From contig CM036658.1 of the NCBI GenBank assembly GCA_020746105.1, positions 35,643,004-35,707,003 on the forward strand: DNA of 64,000 nucleotides, in the 5' to 3' direction. The stretch is from Trogon surrucura (lineage: Eukaryota > Chordata > Aves > Trogoniformes > Trogonidae). Below the pieces are notes generated by a model, which saw nothing but the letters and a program-made list of their open reading frames with translations, did no database searches and had not been told where the DNA came from. Positions 1-11,285 of this stretch are shown in pieces; the stretch's first letter is position 1; each line of letters begins with the position of its first letter. Both the position numbers and the translations under genes were made by a program.

Positions 1-696
1 CAATCTCTGTGTTAAATGTTAATTGAATTCAGAGGTATTTTTAATAAGATTAATATGGAAAAAACAAATTAAGAAAAAAGTCAATTTAGCCTCAGTTTAA
101 TCTATTAATCAAGAACAATGTTTGGGTTTTATAGACATATTTATAGCAATACTTATAGTAATGGTTAATTTAACATTCACAAGTCCAATTCATAACCAAA
201 GGGCTTGGAAATTCAGTTAAGCCTGCTCTTTATGTAGTTGAACATAAGTAAAAGATATACTTCAATGCAAAAGCTAGAAATAAAATACCAGCAATACTCC
301 TTTGATCTTAACAAAGTGCTGAATTAAGCCTGACCCTATATTGATTTGTACATTATAGCACTGTTTGAATAAATATGCATCTTAAAATATGCAGTAGAAA
401 AGATCTTCAGTTCTTCAAGGTATGGAAAACAGGAAAAAATAAATGGAGGGAAATCAATGTTTTCTTTTCTTTCATTCTTAGCAGTTATGGGGAGTTGGAG
501 ATGATATAACTCAAAAAAGGATTTTTATAGTGTGTGTAAAGTTTGATTTGTCATCCAATCTTTCTGTTTTAATTAAATTTATGACCAAAATATGTGCCCA
601 GGTATTGGAAAATCCAGTATGAACTTCCTTGAAAATGAAATGTGTTTTGAACTTTTCTCTCCTGTAATCTAATCAATTTTAATCTGAAAGTCAAAC
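1..696. other. Non-coding, no recognised feature
   Basis: AT-rich sequence with no reading frame that resembles a known protein and no repeat I recognise. It ends where CR1 similarity begins. Confidence 0.6.
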
Positions 697-1558
697 AGCT
701 GGGTGGGGAGAAAACTTACAAAATACAGCAAAGTCAAGTGTAGAGTTTTACACTGGGAAAGAGCAGCACCATGTGCCAGTGTAAGTTGGGGACTGATGTG
801 TCGGAGAGTATCATAAAAGAAAGGGACTTGGGTGTCCTGGTGGACAGCAGAATGACCATGAGCCAGCAATATTCCCTGGTGGCCAAGAAAGCCAACGGCA
901 TCCTGGGGTATATCAGAAGGGGTGTGGCTAGTAGGTCGAGAGAGGTTCTCCTCCCACTCTACTCTGCCCTGGTGAGGTCACATGTGGAATATTGTGTCCA
1001 GTTCTGGGCCCCTCAGTTCAAGAGAGAGAGGGAACTGCTGGAGAGAGTCCGGTGTAGAGCCGCAGAGATGACGAAGGGAGTGGAACATCTGCCTTATGAG
1101 GAAAGACTGAAAGAACTGGGTGTCTTTAGCTTGGAGGAGATTGAGGGTGACCTTATTAATGTTTATAAATATGTAAAGGTTGAGTGTCACACGGATGGAA
1201 CCAGGCTCTTCTCAGTGATGTCCACTGACAGGAAAAGAGGCAATGGGTACAAGCTGGAGCATAGAAAGTCTCACAAAACCATTAGGAAAAACTTTTTCCC
1301 TGTGAGGGTGACAGAGCACTGGCACAGGCTGCCCAAGCAGGTTGTGGAGTTTCCTTCCCTGGAAATTCAAAACAGACATTCAAAACCTGTCTGGACATGT
1401 TCCTGTGTGACTTAATCTAGATGATCTTGTTTTGGCAGTGGGGTTGGACTAGAAGATCTTTCTTTCAGGGTCTTTTCTAATCCCTAACATTCTGTGATTC
1501 TGTGATTCTGTCATTCAGTCATTTTGTGATTCTGTCATTCTATCATTCTGTGATTGTG
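697..1558 (+). mobile_element. CR1 LINE, 5'-truncated 3' end
   Basis: A 5'-truncated CR1 non-LTR retrotransposon. Similarity begins inside the reverse transcriptase, just after the catalytic region, and runs to the natural 3' end. That end is a run of imperfect ATTCTGTG octamers (about 1486-1558), the usual CR1 terminus. 5' truncation is normal for CR1 because target-primed reverse transcription often stops early. The 3' end resembles those of the copies at 2.7, 39.9, 44.3, 53.8 and 59.5 kb, so these form one subfamily. No target-site duplication is visible, as is common for CR1. Confidence 0.93.
771..1415 (+). pseudogene. CR1 ORF2 C-terminal fragment (reverse transcriptase thumb and tail)
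   Basis: An open frame of about 214 codons covering the C-terminal part of CR1 ORF2. Recognisable family segments are [15 protein letters not shown] near residue 20, the block [17 protein letters not shown] near 55, and [14 protein letters not shown] near 105. The endonuclease and the F-A-D-D catalytic motif are absent because the element is truncated upstream. The first ATG is internal to the ORF and is not a real start. The end differs from related copies, which finish in L-C-D-L-L, so the last 20 residues are probably shifted. It cannot be functional. Confidence 0.85.
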
Positions 1559-2697
1559 ATGTGGTATAGTGATACGGGAATTGAACTAATGTTTGAAAGA
1601 AAATATCTTTACAGAAAAGTTTGAAGATAGAATCCTGCTTTGGGAAAGAGAGGTGATCTTGGTAGTGTTGTGGTCTTTTTTTGTATAAAAAGAAAATAAA
1701 AATTTCAACCAATAAACTTTAGCTATTTTATAAAACGTCACACAGAGAGGAAGAATTTGTAATGTATTTGCATGCAGCTATTTCTCATATTATGCACCTA
1801 AGCCCTAAGCCTGTAAACTTTGCCTCATAGTATCATTGTGATTCCCATAGTAAATCACTATTTCCATAATGATTCTCTTTATTCCCCCAAAAGCAGAATA
1901 CTTACCATATTTATTACCCTCTGGCAAAGACTCTCCTTTGTTTGGTGCATCATAACCTTAGCCTAGCTTCTCTCAGGAGTTCAGCATTTCACAAAATCTC
2001 TCTTTGTCTTACTGTGCTTAAACTGCCAAAATACAGTGGAAGGAGGTGAAACATCTCTCTATGTCAGGTAGCTTCATGAGTACCTACAGCTGTTGAGGGT
2101 GTGCCATCTCCTTTCACTTATTCTTATTAAAAATCTTAAAAACCTAATCAAGATGCCTGTTCAGTAAAGCAGAAAGTTAAAACGACCTCACAGTAGGAAA
2201 AGAGCAGATCCAATGACAGAAAGACTCAGCTTTTAAAATAGTCAGTACAAAATGCTCAGACATTAATATTCATTTCTGGGAAGCACTGGAAACTCTGGGT
2301 CAGGATTGAAAGCACAGTGATACAGGAGTTTGTCCAAAATCACTTCTCTTGCCAGTTCCAAGGATGACTTTGGAAACTGGTCCAGAACTTTCTCCTTGCC
2401 ACTCTGCTTTTCTTAGTTCTCCTAAGTTAGGTATTGACTAGAAAACTGAGCAATTAACAGCAACAATTGCTAAAGAAACTGTAATCAACTTCTTACTTTT
2501 AAATCAGATTACAAACTTCATGAATAAATTTACATTCTTGAGTACAATATGCCTGATTTCTAAAACAGACAAAAACTAGTTTGGATACTGCTGTCACATT
2601 AAAAATCATTTGAACAACAGTTTGTCGCAGCTTAGATCTTATGAAGATGTGGTAGAAGACCGTTGTGACACACTGTAATCTTGTTTAGCTCAATTTG
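1559..2697. other. Non-coding, no recognised feature
   Basis: Plain AT-rich sequence between two CR1 copies. I see no coding similarity, structured RNA or repeat in it. Confidence 0.55.
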
Positions 2698-2699
2698 TG

Positions 2700-2731
2700 C
2701 TGCTGCTGCTGATGATGATTATGATGATGAT
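2700..2731. repeat. Short trinucleotide repeat (TGC)n(ATG)n
   Basis: Four TGC/CTG units run into interrupted GATGAT units. They directly abut the octamer tail of the next CR1, so this may be insertion-site sequence or slippage at the CR1 end. Confidence 0.7.
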
Positions 2732-3873
2732 CACAGAATCACAGAATCACAGAATGGTAGTGGTTGGAAGGAACATCTGAAGATCATCTAGTCCAGACCT
2801 CCTGCCTAATAAGGGTCCCCTAGGACAGGTCACACAGGAACGCGTTCAGGTGGATTTTGAATGTCTCCAGAGAAGGAGACTCCACAACTTCCCTGGGCAG
2901 CCTGTTCCAGTGCTCTGTTACCTTCACAGGGAAAAAGTTTTCCTAATGGTTTTGTGGAACTTCCTATGCTCCAGCTTGCACCCTTTGTCCCTTGTCTTAT
3001 CATTGGACATCACTGAGAAGAGCCTTGGCTCCATTCGCATGACACTCACCCTTTACCTCTTTATAGACATTAATGAGGTTACTCCTCAGCCTCCTCTTCT
3101 TCAAGCTAAAGAGACCCAGCTCCTTCAACCTTTCCTCAGAAGGGAGATGTTCCACTCCCTTTATCTGGCTCTGTGTTGGACTCTTTCAAGCAGTTCCCTC
3201 TTGAGCTGAGGGGCCCAGAACTGGACAGAATATTCCACAGGTGGCCTCCCCAGGGCAAAGTAGAGGAGGAGGAGAACCTCCTTAGCCCTAGTAGCCACAC
3301 CCCTTCTGATATACTCCAGGATGCCATCGGCTTTCTTGGCCACAAGTGCACTTTGCTGTCTCATGGTCATCCTGTTGTGCACCAGGACCCTCAGGTCCCT
3401 TTCTCTTATGCTGCTCTCAAGCAGCTCAGTACCTATACTGGTACATGGGGTTGCTCTTTCCCATGTGCAAGACTCTACACTTGCCCTTGTTGTATTTAAT
3501 AAAAATTCTCCCTGCCCAACTCTCCATCCTGTCCAGGTCTCGCTGAATGGCAGCACAGCCTTCTAGTGTGTCAACCACTCCTTCCAGTTTTGTGTCATCC
3601 TCAAACTTCCTGATGGTGCTCTCTGCTCCCTCATTCAGGTCATTGATGAATATGTTGAACAGTCCTGGTTCCAGTACCGACCCCTGAGGGATTCCACCAG
3701 ACACACTTCTCCAACTAGACTCTGTCCCATTGACCACAACTCTCTGACTTCTTTCCTTCAACTGCTTCATGATGCATCTCACTACCTGATCATCCAGACC
3801 ACACTATCTCAGTTTAGCTACAAGGATGCTACTGGAGAGAGTGTCAAATACTTTACTGAAAAGGTAAGGATAA
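2731..3873 (-). mobile_element. CR1 LINE, 5'-truncated, minus strand
   Basis: A CR1 copy in reverse orientation. On the plus strand it begins with the complement of the octamer tail (TCACAGAATCACAGAATC), followed by the 3' untranslated region and then ORF2 read backwards. Similarity fades at about 3873, inside the reverse transcriptase upstream of the catalytic motif, where the element is 5'-truncated. It belongs to the same subfamily as the copies at 0.7, 39.9, 44.3 and 53.8 kb. Confidence 0.93.
3161..3782 (-). pseudogene. CR1 ORF2 fragment, reverse transcriptase core and thumb
   Basis: The remains of ORF2 lie in two overlapping minus-strand frames, so at least one frameshift falls near 3430-3556. 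The upstream part (3782 down to about 3426) shows the conserved block GGIPQGSV, then FNIFINDL, and the catalytic segment as F-E-D-D-T-K-L. The usual alanine before the two aspartates is replaced by glutamate. The downstream part carries REVLLLLYFALGR-type sequence in the other frame. The CR1 enzyme copies RNA at a nicked genomic target; this copy is dead. Confidence 0.82.
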
Positions 3874-6740
3874 GTGCATTACTGGGGGGACAGAGAATGC
3901 TGAAGAAGGGGGGTTGCTGATTGCTGTTCAGAGAACAGATCATATTCACAGGAGGAAGATAAGGATATAGAGGGCAAAGAGAAAGACAGAGAGAAAGAAA
4001 GTCACTGCTTAGATAGAAAAATCTGTGGATGTAGTGAGATATGGCAGCAAGGAGCAGGTGCAACCAGTCTGGCCTGCAAGGATGGGTGAAAGAAGGAAGT
4101 GATGTTTGGAGGATTGGGTTGGAATGGGAAGTGTGCCACAGTGTGGAAAGTGTTTGGATGCAATGGCATGTGAGCACAGAGAATGTCGTGTGTGAACCCT
4201 TTTATTTCCTGCTCAGTTTTCCCTTACATCTTGGAGCATTCTCCATGAGTAAGGTAAAATATTTTATACTTTAGTTTTCTATAATTAATCTTTCCGTGCA
4301 GAAAGATTTAGAGCTAGACGTTATTTAGTTTTGTCTGTGAAGATTTTGTAGGAAAAGATGTAGAAAAGCCCACACCAGACCCCTCTTTGAGCAGTGGTCC
4401 TGTGATAATTATCCAGAGTGATATTTACTGAAGACTTAGATGAGCTGATACAGACATTTTTTTCTTGGCCAAATTTTGAGACTTTAGTCAAGTAGGATAC
4501 ACCAAAATCATATTAGTTAAACTGACCATAGGTACTGGAAGAAATGAAATTTGCAATCTTGTGTGGAACTTACGTGTTTAGAAAAGGCATTCAACACATC
4601 TAGAAAAAAGACTATAAGGCTCTGAAATGGATTTCAGCTCATGAAATCAGAGAAATTTCTGAGATGTACCCTAAATATCCCCACAGGACCAATATGATCT
4701 GCCAGATGCCGCCTTCATATGGATCAACACTTAAATACAAATTTCTATGGGGAAGGTGTGAGTCTTGGCAGAAACAGGTGGTGTGATAAGAGTATGTAGA
4801 ACGTTGACCACACCAAAAAGGTGAATTCTTACATCCTCTGCTCCCATCACAAATAAAGGGCAAATTCCCTGGTATATTCTGTGGAAAAAAACCAACCACT
4901 TTCTATTAAGTTAAGATAGTTCAGCTGACTTCTCTTTCTGGTGGGAAAAGTAGGCTATTGATTCTCCTGTGACAGGTCTGAACTTGCATCTTATGACCTC
5001 TGTGTGCTACTTCCCCTTTTGCTGTTATTTTCTTTTATACCTTTGCATCCTCCCTCATCTGGTCCTACCTTGTGGCTAAATCTAGTCAGATTATCTGAGC
5101 TCTTCCATGCAGGCCCCTGGGTTTTAAGAGTGGAGAGTCTGTAATTATAAACAGCTGCTCAGGAACTACAAAAAGAGACAAACATATGCCAACAATAGAC
5201 TCGCACTGTGTTTTGTCTTCTGTTACAGAAAGGTTTCTACGCAGCACGCCTTTTCCAACACAAAGCCTCACAAAGCAAACACACGCCATTACATGCACTC
5301 ACATGTCAACAGAGAAGTAAATTAAGAGGTCTGCTTAATGAAGAATCTACACAAAAACCAGCAGTTAGCCACCAGTCATTGTCTGCAGCCACTAAAACAA
5401 TCTTGAATGGAAAACTTCAATCTGCTTGAGGCTGACAGTCAGCTGCAGAGTGTATGTGAGTACAGATCGAGTCATACTGTTAAGGAAACAAGGCACAATG
5501 GCAGTTATTTTTCCTTCCTCACTCATCAGGATTTATATAGCATGTGCAGTGTGCTGGTATTTGTTTTGTGCAGTAGCATCTAGTCATATAGCTGCATTTC
5601 CCCTTAGTATGCTCTGCCTATGCTTTCTTAGGCAAAAAGAAATGCCCATCTGCTGCTGTCTGTCAGTGGAATAGAAAAAAAGCATGTGGGCTTTCGCCCT
5701 GGTGTGGCTGAATAAAAAAAAAACATCCATCTCTGAGGCTGCTGTTCCAATATCTTTACATTAAATTCAACCATAGACACGTTTAATACATCTTTCTCAG
5801 CTGTCTGTGTTTCTGACTCTATTACATTAATGGAGGTTTTACATTAAATATTATTCTCTGTATTCTTTACTTTACTACTTTATCCATGTTAAAACCACAC
5901 GTGATGCGTGCAGAGATTACAGCATTCCCCAAAGAGTTTTCCTTGCCATATCATGCATATTTCAACAAAGCTTACACAACTGGGGGTGTTTCGCTTGTGA
6001 GTGCTGGAAAGATGGCTACAAATACCTGGGGGAATGCAAAAATAGCAAGATAGGTCTGTGTTTATTTATTTGTGACTTCAGTTTACGGAACTGTCTTAGA
6101 GTTAAATAGTCTAGTAATAGGTTATAACCTAATGGATAGAGGCAGGTATCTATATCTGGAAATGCCTACAAGGTCTTCTTTTTACGGAAGGAAATTCAGT
6201 GTCCTCAGCAGTGCTAAATTCTCAAGAGATGATGAATAGTTGCACTGGAGAATAACGCAGGAGGAATGATCTAGGCATGTCTTGACGTCTAAGGCTATAG
6301 ATAAAAATACTTGGGGCTTTTTTGCCTTGTTTTGTTGAATCAAAACATAATGCACAGACAAACTCATAAGAATTGTGTATTTATTAACAATTTTTGAACT
6401 TGTGGATTATGTGATGAGATTTAACTCTTTGTAATTTAATGGCATATATTTAAACAGCCCCCTTGAGTTTGCAAGGTCCTTCCATATAAGAAGGCTTGTC
6501 TGTCACTTCCAAGAACTCCTTAGATATGCTCTTCAAGGAACAGCTTCCACAGTAGTATGGTAATATAGGAGAGGAAAGAAGGATACAGATTTCTGGCTGT
6601 GCATCTGAAAGGCCATGTGATCTGTTCACTGAAACTTCATGGGATGGATTATATGATTGACGTACTGTAGTCAATGGTTATAACCTGTTCAGGAGAGACA
6701 GGCAAGGAAAAAAAGTGGGGGATTGTCCTCCAAATCAAAC
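3874..6740. other. Non-coding, no recognised feature
   Basis: About 2.9 kb of unremarkable AT-rich sequence. Short open frames occur but none resembles a known domain. I see no LTR or CR1 similarity. Confidence 0.5.
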
Positions 6741-6796
<56 letters not shown>

Positions 6797-6806
6797 GATA
6801 GATAAA
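6741..6806. repeat. (AGAT)n tetranucleotide microsatellite
   Basis: About 16 units of AGAT, perfect over roughly 56 bases and then slightly interrupted. Tetranucleotide runs of this length are usually polymorphic. The long runs of tyrosine and serine in overlapping frames are artefacts of the repeat. Confidence 0.97.
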
Positions 6807-6926
6807 AATAGTCTTGATTGCACAAAGCTGTCTTTGAAAAACAACAATGCACAGGTTGTCAACATTAAAGAACAAGTCAACAAATAATCCTCACAGCGTT
6901 TGTTTACTAGAAGCCACTCCATCATA

Positions 6927-8935
6927 GGAAGGATGTTGATGAAGAGTCCTTACTTGAACTATGGGAAGCATCAAGCTCTCAGATCCTAATCCTGCTGAGG
7001 GACTTCAATCACTCTGGCATCTGCTGGAAAAGTAGTGCAGCAAGCTCCAAGCAGTCTAGGAAACGCTTAGAGTGCATGGAAGATAACTTCCTAATCGAGA
7101 TGACAGAAAGTCTAATCAGAGGAGATACACTACTGGACCCGTTGCTCATTAATGAAGAGGAACTTATTGGACAGATCAAGGTTGGTGGTAGCCTCTCATG
7201 CAGTGAACATGCCCTATTTAAATTCATGATCTTGAGGGGTAAAGGCCAGGTGAAAAGTATAGTCAGTACTCTAAATCTTAGGAACGTGATCTTTCAGTTG
7301 TTTAAGGGACTCCCTTGAAAACTGCCCTGTGGGATAAAGGGATAGAAGAGAGCTGGCAGCTACTTAAAGGCATTTTTCTTAGACCACGAACGCTTCTTAT
7401 TCCCTTGCGCAGAAATCAGACAACGAAGGCGGGAGATCAGCATGACTGAACAAGGACTTCCTGGTCAAAATGAAACACAAAGGGGAAATGCATATGCACT
7501 GGAAGCTGGAACATGCATATTGGGAATAATATAGTGATACTCCTTAGTGTGTAGAGAAGGGATGAGGAAAGCTAAGGTACACCTGAAGTTAAATTTGGCA
7601 AGGGATGTGAAGAATAATAGGAAAGGTTTCTACAGGTACATTAGCCAGAAAAGGGAGACAAAAGAGATTGTACCCTCCCTGCTATATTAAACATGATCTG
7701 TTGAACCGACATGGAAAAAGTTGCAGTACTCAAGAAGTTTTCATTAGTGACTGGGGGAATGAAGTCCATCCATCGTAGAAGAAGATCAGGCCTGAGACCA
7801 TCTGAGGAACTCTGAACATAGTGCAAGGAAACCAATGAGATAGACCCAGTGTCCAGGGGAAAGTGACAAAAGTAGTTGTTAAGTTGCTATCATATAAAAG
7901 TCATGGCAGTCAAAGTTCCCAGTGATTGGAATAAGGGAAACATCACAACTATTTTTTTTTAAAAAAAAAGGCAAAAAGGAGAACCCTGGGAACTATCGGC
8001 ATTCACCTTCACCTCTGTGCCTGATAAGATCATGGAACAGACCCTGCTGAAATCAGTGCCAAGGTCTGTGAGTGAGAGGAAGGTGATTCGAGACAGTCAG
8101 TATGGCTTCACAAAGGGCAAACAATGCTTGACTAATCTGATGGCTGTCTGTGATGGACTGTGTTGGTGGATAAGGGAGAAATAACTGATGTCATCTACCT
8201 TGCCTTCTGTAGGGCCTTTGGCACAGTCTCACACCACAGCCTTATCACTAAATTAGAGAGACAATGGTTTGAGTGGATGGGTTATTCAATGGGTAAGGAA
8301 TTAGTTGAAAGACCACTCCGACAGAGTTGTTGTCAATGGCTCAATGTCCAAGTGAAAGCCAGTAACTAATGATGTTTCCTCAGGTGCCTGTATTGGGACC
8401 CACACTATTCAATATCTTTATCAGAATTACTAATTACTTGATATTAAGTGCACCAAGCTGAACTGACATGCTTGAGGGAAGGGTTGACACCCAAAACAGA
8501 CTTAAAAGCCCCCATGAAGTTCAGTGAGGCCAAGTGCAAGGTCTTACAATTCCTGATACAGTCTCAGAACAATACCTTGTATTGTACAAACTGGACAATG
8601 AAAGCGTTGATAACAGCCTTTCAGGGAAGAAGTTGGTTATACTGATGAATGAAAATTTGAATATGAGCTGGCAATGTGTGCTTGTAGCCTAGAAAGTTGA
8701 TCATATCCTGGGCTGAATAAAAAGAAACGTGGCCAGCAGGTCAAGGGGGCTGATTCTCCTCCTCTACTCCACTCTCACGAGACCCTACTTGTAGTACTGT
8801 CATCAGCTCAGGGGCCTCCAGAGTACAAAGGATACGGACCTGTTGAAGCAGATTCAGAGGAAAGCCACAAAAATTATTAGAGGGTTGGACCACCTCTAGT
8901 ATGAAAAAATGCTGAGAAAATGCATGGAGCTCCAC
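6927..8935 (+). mobile_element. CR1 copy A, part 1 (endonuclease to reverse transcriptase)
   Basis: First segment of an old, heavily mutated CR1. It starts in the C-terminal half of the endonuclease (LLRDFNHSGI-like, near 6996) and passes the linker. It reaches the reverse transcriptase, where the [12 protein letters not shown] block is decayed near 7990 and the QYGFTKGKQCLTNLM block lies near 8099. It breaks at about 8935, at a point equivalent to the RELGLF segment. The continuation is at 12689-13014, then 15649-15738, so copy A was split by two later insertions. There are many stops and frameshifts, and no usable frame remains. Confidence 0.88.
7076..7318 (+). pseudogene. CR1 endonuclease C-terminal fragment (copy A)
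   Basis: An 80-codon frame matching the end of the CR1 APE-type endonuclease. It contains DNFLIEMTESLIRGDTLLDP and LLINEEELIGQIKVGGSLSC. In intact elements this domain nicks the target DNA to prime reverse transcription. The usual SDHE-type catalytic segment reads SEHA here, so a key residue is lost. The rest of ORF2 follows in broken frames up to 8935. Confidence 0.75.
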
Positions 8936-10297
8936 TTGGCAAGTGATGACAAAAAAAAAGTGGTTGTGTGCCAGGGTGAAAGGAAGGGTGGGAGATTTTA
9001 TAGTAGAAATCTGCTACAGACCACTCAGTCAGGAAGACCAAGTGGACAAGGTCCTTCATAGGCAGAGAGAAGTCACTGCTCATTCAAAAGCCCTGGTGCT
9101 CGTGAGAGATTTTAATCACCCTGACATCAGTTGGAGAGACAACACAACAGGGCACAAGCAATCTAGTAGATTCCTGAAATGCATTGATGATAACTTCCTT
9201 CTCCAAGTGATAGAGGAATCAACGAGGAGAAGTGTCATGCTAGACCTCGTTCTCACCAACAGAGAGGAGCTTGTGCGTAATGTTAAGCTCATGGGTAGTC
9301 TCAGCTGCAGTGATGGTGAGATGGTGGAGTCTGAGATCCTAAGTGCAGCTGAGAAGAGGAGGCTCAGCAAGCTTGAAACCTTTAACTTCAGAAGAGCTTT
9401 GACCTCTCCAGGAATCTCCTCAGCAGTGTGCCATGGGACAAAGCCCTGAAGGGACTGGGAGCCCAGGAAAGCTGGCTGACTTTCAAGGATCATCTCCTCC
9501 AGCTTCAAAGGCATTGCACCCTTAAAAGGAAGAAATCAGGCAAAACCACCAGGAGACCTATATGGATAAACAAAGAACTCCTGGTGAAAATCAAATACAA
9601 AAGGGGAACTCACAAAGCATGGAAGCAGGGACTGGTAACCTGGGATGATTACAAGGAAGTTGCTCATGTAATCAGAGACCAGGTTAGAAAAGCTAAGGCC
9701 CTGACAGAGTCAAATCTGGCCAGAGATATTAGAAATAACAAGAAAGGATTTTACACGTATGTAAGAAAAAAGAAAAATGAGAGAGAATGTGGGGTCTCTC
9801 CAGAACGGTACAGGTGACCTGGTTAATGAGGACATGGAGAAGCCTGAAGTATTCAACAACTTTATTGCCTCAGTCTTCACTGGCAACCACTTGAGCCACA
9901 CCACTCAAATCACAGAGGGTGTTGGCTGGGTCTGGGAGAGTGAAGAACCAGCCACGATAGGAGCAGATCAGGTCCAGGAACACCTGATGAGATACATCCA
10001 CGGATCCTGAAGGATCTGGCAGCTGAAGTTGCTAGACCACTAGCCATCATATTTGAGAGGTCCTGGTAGTCTGATGAAGTTCCCACAGATTGGAAAAGGG
10101 GAAACATAACTTCCATCTTTAAAAAAGGAAGCAAAGATAATCCAGTGAACTACAGACCAGTCAGCCTTACCTCTGTGCCAGGTCAAATCACAGAACATAT
10201 TCTCCTGGGAGCTGTACTAAGGCACATGAAAAATAATGAGGTGATTGGTGGCAGCCAACACGGCTTCACTAGGGGCAAGTTGTGCCTGACTAATTTA

Positions 10298-10302
10298 ATG
10301 GC
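10298..10302. repeat. Left target-site duplication of the 10.3-kb LTR
   Basis: The five bases ATGGC before the LTR correspond to GTGGC just after it (11468-11472), a 4 of 5 match. CR1 copies normally read GTGGC at this point, so the original target can be deduced. Confidence 0.75.
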
Positions 10303-10495
10303 TGTATTGAATTGGCTTGGCTGGATTTTGGTGGGGGTGGGGCAGGGTGAGTTGCAGGGTGGCTTCTGCAGGAAGCTGCTAGAAGCTTCCCTAGTCTGAT
10401 AGAGCCAATGCCAACCGGCTCCGAAGGGGGACCTGCTGCTGGCCAAGGCTGAACCTGTCAGTAAAATGATCAGAGACGAACATTCCTGTGAAAAT

Positions 10496-10504
10496 GTATT
10501 TAAG
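10496..10504 (+). promoter_or_regulatory. TATA-like box of the LTR promoter
   Basis: GTATTTAAG lies about 190 bases from the LTR start. The same position in the sister copy reads ATATTTAAG (50157-50165). Transcription would start about 25-30 bases downstream and define the R region. Confidence 0.5.
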
Positions 10505-10912
10505 AAATGGGGGAAAAGAACTGCACCACAACAGCTGGCACAGAGATGGAGGAGTGAGAATCTGTGAAGACACCAAGGTCTGTGAAGAAAGAGGGTGGGA
10601 GGATGTGCCCCAGGTGCCGGAGCAGAGAGTCCCACGAGCTGTGGTGAAGACCATGGTGAAGCGGGTTGTCCCCCTGCAGCCCATGGGCGAGGTGCAGATG
10701 TACACTGTGGGGTGGAGGACCCCACTCTGAGTGGGTCAGCCTGAAGAGGGCTGTAGCCCTTAGGAAGCTCGCATCATAGCAAGTTGCTGCCAGAACCTGT
10801 GGCTCATGGAAGAGGGAATGCCCACGCTGGAGCAGGTTGACTGGTGGGACTTTTGTGAAGCTGCAGGGGGACTCACGCTGGAGCAGTTTCCCCCGAAGGA
10901 CTGTACCTCAGA

Positions 10913-10941
10913 CTCACGAGGGGTGGGCTGCCCCTCGTGAG
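10913..10941. repeat. Perfect 11-bp inverted repeat in the LTR
   Basis: CTCACGAGGGG is followed after seven bases by its exact complement CCCCTCGTGAG. The whole structure is identical in the sister LTR at 50595-50623, although neighbouring bases differ. It lies in the transcribed part and could form an RNA hairpin or be a palindromic protein site. Confidence 0.85.
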
Positions 10942-11279
10942 GTGTCTCACATTGGGCGGTTTGTGATGAATTGCCCTTCGTGGGATGACTCATGTCGGAG
11001 ACAAGAGCGTGAAGCTTGTCTCCTGTGAGAGGGACCCCACAATGGCCTGAGGAAGACTGAAGAGTCCTTCCCTGGAGTAAAGAAGTGGTGAAACCAACGT
11101 CGGATGAACTGACCATAACCCCCATTCCCTGTCCACCTACGCTGCTCGGGGGGAGGAGGTGGAGAAACCGGGATTGATGTTAAGCCCGGGAAGAAAAGAG
11201 GGATGGAGGGAAGGTGTTGATTTTTTAAGATCTGTTTGCCTTTCTTATTTCTCACTACTCTTCTCTAATATGTTCTTTT

Positions 11280-11285
11280 AATAAA
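11280..11285 (+). terminator. LTR polyadenylation signal AATAAA
   Basis: A canonical AATAAA in the 3' part of the LTR, conserved in the sister copy (50965). It would mark the end of the R region. Confidence 0.6.

Noticed and set aside
1486..1558. Octamer arrays as independent satellite or CRISPR-like repeats
   Set aside because: They are the normal 3' ends of CR1 elements and always follow CR1 3' UTR sequence; no spacers are present.
6649..6925. Frames with long Tyr-Leu-Ser-Ile repeats
   Set aside because: They are translations of the AGAT microsatellite.
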